From: Aliivibrio fischeri
GTDB taxonomy: Bacteria > Pseudomonadota > Gammaproteobacteria > Enterobacterales > Vibrionaceae
Length of the DNA: 64,000 nucleotides
Direction: 5' to 3'
Assembly: GCF_009727955.1 (NCBI RefSeq)
Contig: NZ_WOBR01000010.1
Span: 186,001 to 250,000 of the forward strand
Position 1 is the first letter of the stretch; the number at the start of each line of letters is the position of its first letter. Below are positions 62,071-64,000 of this stretch, piece after piece. Made by a program: the position numbers and the translations under genes. Under the pieces are notes generated by a model. That model searched no databases. It was not told the DNA's origin and was given only the letters and a program-made list of their open reading frames with translations.

Positions 62071-63195
62071 ATGAAAATATTCAGCAATTTTGAAAGTGGC
62101 AATATTCATGTAGTAACGGCAGAATCGCCTAATGATATCCAGTTAACCATTCCTGCCGATAATCAAACAGAGATCTCCCAATGGTTTCACTTTCGCTTAG
62201 AGAGCCAGCCTCAGCAACAACATAACTTCAAAATATTGAATTTAGCAACATCAGCCTATCCAGAAGGTTGGCAGGATTATGATGTTGTCGCGTCTTATGA
62301 TCGTGAAGAATGGTTCCGTATTCCTACTGAGTTTGATGGTGATACGCTAAGCTTTAACGTAATTCCAGAATATCGTTCAATGTATTTTGCTTACTTTGCG
62401 CCCTACTCATACGATCGTCATCAAGATCTATTACACGGTGCACAAACCCATCATAGCTGCCAATTAGAAACTCTTGGAGTCACATTAGATAATAATGACA
62501 TCAGTATTCTAACCATTGGTGAGCCTGCCGAAGGGAAAAAGAACATCTGGATCACTGGTCGCCAGCACCCAGGGGAAACCATGGCTGAATGGTTTATTGA
62601 AGGTTTACTGCTTCGCTTATTAGATGAAACCGATACCGTAGGCCGCGCTCTACTTGATAAGGTCGTGTTCCACATTGTTCCTAACATGAATCCTGATGGC
62701 AGTATTCGTGGTCACTTACGTACCAATGCCATTGGGGTAAACTTAAACCGTGAATGGCAAACGCCATCAATGGAAAGATCACCAGAAGTCTTTCTAGTAC
62801 GTGAACGTATGTTAGAGACAGGCGTTGATATGTTCTTAGACATTCACGGCGATGAAGCGATTCCATATAACTTTGTTGCCGGTGGCGAAGGCATTCCATC
62901 ATATGATGACCGCATTGCAGCTCTTGAAAACACATTTAAACAAGCCTTACTAACCATTACTCCAGAGTTCCAAGATGATATTGGTTACGACAAAGATGAG
63001 CCGGGAACCGCTAATTTAACTGTAGGTTCAAACTGGGTTGGAGAGCAATTTAAATGTCTTTCTTACACCGTTGAAATGCCATTTAAAGATCATATTAGCC
63101 ATGCTGATGAGCTATATGGCTGGTCTCCTGAAAGAAGCATCGCCTTTGGCCAAGACGTTCTAAGTGCGATTTGGGCAACCGTCGGAAAGCTGTAA
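62071..63195 (+). CDS. M14 metallocarboxypeptidase, cytosolic carboxypeptidase (CCP)-like
   Basis: 374 residues. An N-terminal beta-sandwich domain (1-120: NFESGNIHVV, WFHFRLESQ, FAPYSYDRHQDLL) precedes the M14 catalytic domain, as in CCP/AGBL enzymes. Zinc ligands H166 and E169 in RQHPGETMAEWF and H259 in LDIHGDE; substrate residues N226 and R227 in NLNREW; catalytic E335 in YTVEMPFKD. No signal peptide: cytoplasmic. Eukaryotic relatives remove C-terminal Glu from tubulin; bacterial substrates are unknown. Pairing with an aminotransferase suggests peptide or amino-acid catabolism. Confidence 0.88.
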   Translation: MKIFSNFESGNIHVVTAESPNDIQLTIPADNQTEISQWFHFRLESQPQQQHNFKILNLATSAYPEGWQDYDVVASYDREEWFRIPTEFDGDTLSFNVIPEYRSMYFAYFAPYSYDRHQDLLHGAQTHHSCQLETLGVTLDNNDISILTIGEPAEGKKNIWITGRQHPGETMAEWFIEGLLLRLLDETDTVGRALLDKVVFHIVPNMNPDGSIRGHLRTNAIGVNLNREWQTPSMERSPEVFLVRERMLETGVDMFLDIHGDEAIPYNFVAGGEGIPSYDDRIAALENTFKQALLTITPEFQDDIGYDKDEPGTANLTVGSNWVGEQFKCLSYTVEMPFKDHISHADELYGWSPERSIAFGQDVLSAIWATVGKL

Positions 63196-63200
63196 AAATA

Positions 63201-63230
63201 AAAAAGCCGATCTTAATAGATCGGCTTTTA
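63201..63230. terminator. Bidirectional terminator, CCP-like / lipoprotein gene
   Basis: AAAAAGCCGATC / GATCGGCTTTTA with a 6-base loop. Confidence 0.9.
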
Positions 63231-63247
63231 TCATTTAACAATTTGAT

Positions 63248-63874
63248 TTAATTGATTTGTTTAACCCAAATTTGTGGGAACTGCCAATTATCACTTTGTA
63301 TTTCTAAACTGGTTAATTCATCATTATCTGTTGATAGGTTTATTAAACCTCTTGTTTTACCAAACGAACAAGAATTACTCTTAATCCTAAAATAGGCCGC
63401 CTGATCTTCAAGAATTAGATTAACTATAGCCTTATCTTTACAATGATAAGATGTCATCTCTAATTTACCATTGTCTGAAATGATTAAGTTATAAATATCA
63501 TCATCAACCAATGCGGTATAATGACCAGAGAATTGTGATAACTCTAACGGGGTTTCTCGCTTAATATTCAATTCAAAATCACTATCGTAAGACGAACAGA
63601 ACCATTTTTTCTCTGTAGGAGAACACATATATTCTCCATTATTGAATGAGATACGGTTCGATTCATTATCCATTTGTCCTACATAGCTAATTTGTCGGTC
63701 ACGATCATCCCATTGTGTCATCAATATCTCTTCAGACTCACTCGCGGTTACTTCAATTTTAATTGGATCACCATTCTCGCTAGTAGTGACACCAGTAAAT
63801 ACGCCCGGTGAATACACCTCATGGCACCCGGTTAATAAAAGTAATAACCCGACAGATAAACCTAATCTAATCAT
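63248..63874 (-). CDS. Putative lipoprotein, function unknown
   Basis: 208 residues from ATG 63874 (AAGG 10 bases upstream). Lipoprotein signal MIRLGLSVGLLLLLTGC with lipobox LTGC at residue 17. The mature part is beta-rich with three further Cys pairs (EYMCSP/WFCSS, YHCKD/NSCSF). Not recognised. It starts 11 bases after the stop of the next upstream gene on the same strand, so it is in an operon with it. Confidence 0.7.
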   Translation of the reverse strand: MIRLGLSVGLLLLLTGCHEVYSPGVFTGVTTSENGDPIKIEVTASESEEILMTQWDDRDRQISYVGQMDNESNRISFNNGEYMCSPTEKKWFCSSYDSDFELNIKRETPLELSQFSGHYTALVDDDIYNLIISDNGKLEMTSYHCKDKAIVNLILEDQAAYFRIKSNSCSFGKTRGLINLSTDNDELTSLEIQSDNWQFPQIWVKQIN

Positions 63875-63885
63875 GTATATCACCT

Positions 63886-64000
63886 TTATAAATCAATTAA
63901 ACGTTGTTGAATTAATGCCGCTTTCGCTCGGGTCGCTTGAACATTACCATCAATGGTGCTGATGGTGATATAACCTGATTTTACCGCTACACCTTCAGAC
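63886..64000 (-). CDS. C-terminal end of a gene entering from the right edge
   Basis: The last 37 codons of a minus-strand frame, ending TAA at 63886-63888: SEGVAVKSGYITISTIDGNV ... RAKAALIQQRLIDL. The strand GYITISTIDG followed by a helix weakly resembles the end of SurE-type 5'/3'-nucleotidases, but too little is visible to name it. The lipoprotein gene follows after 11 bases. Confidence 0.5.
   Translation of the reverse strand, partial: SEGVAVKSGYITISTIDGNVQATRAKAALIQQRLIDL

Noticed and set aside
1-64000. tRNA, rRNA, prophage, insertion sequence or replication origin
   Set aside because: None seen on reading; gaps are short and filled by promoters and terminators. A tRNAscan or Rfam run would be decisive for small RNAs.

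Overview
The window looks like part of a Vibrionaceae genome, most like Aliivibrio (the Vibrio fischeri group), possibly the smaller chromosome. The grounds are AT-rich DNA, protein sequences typical of vibrios, and the gene set itself: a malT/malPQ/glgB cluster next to a DUF368 gene, a Vct-like siderophore transporter, a short vibrio-type PutA, and biosynthetic SpeA/SpeB. This is an inference from family resemblance, not from a database search. I see no rRNA, tRNA, transposase, phage gene or CRISPR array.

Layout. 1-13.2 kb is carbohydrate storage: glgC (cut by the left edge), a YdcF-like gene, the leftward operon malP-malQ-glgB, and divergent malT, with MalT- and CRP-like sites between malP and malT. 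A DUF368 lipid-carrier translocase gene follows. 13.3-19.5 kb holds a FocA-type channel, tag, a small copper-delivery operon (unknown protein, SCO1, PCuAC), a DMT exporter, a SigZ-type sigma factor, a glutathione-transferase-like protein and a YdcH-like protein. 19.6-24.1 kb is a five-gene Fur-box-preceded siderophore uptake operon (binding protein, two permeases, ATPase, reductase). 24.3-31.8 kb has a glutaredoxin-like protein and the proline catabolic cluster: AraC-type regulator, PutA, a separately encoded ALDH-like C-terminal domain, and PutP.

32-39.6 kb carries an envelope protein with coiled coil, PEGA-like and FGE-like domains, then a chaperone-usher fimbrial operon (subunit, chaperone, usher, tip protein) headed by a LuxR/CsgD-like regulator gene. 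40-52.7 kb has a FetB-like permease without FetA, a Tas-like aldo-keto reductase, a large DUF748 protein, an M15 peptidase, speA-speB, HMG-CoA reductase, lipocalin and a FadL-family porin. 52.7-64 kb has a beta-barrel protein, an LRR-kinase fusion, astB, a Fur-box-preceded metal exporter-like protein with an internal duplication, a YghU-like enzyme, RarD, an AraC/GyrI-like regulator divergent from an aminotransferase plus a cytosolic-carboxypeptidase-like M14 enzyme, a lipoprotein, and the end of a further gene.

No single locus is clearly a new defence or mobile system. The points most worth a second look are the LRR-kinase with a short C-lobe, the FGE-like protein without the catalytic cysteines and its structured upstream region, the Fur-linked duplicated PGCG transporter, the AraC-type regulator with phased direct repeats beside an aminotransferase/CCP pair, and several intercistronic or start-proximal hairpins.
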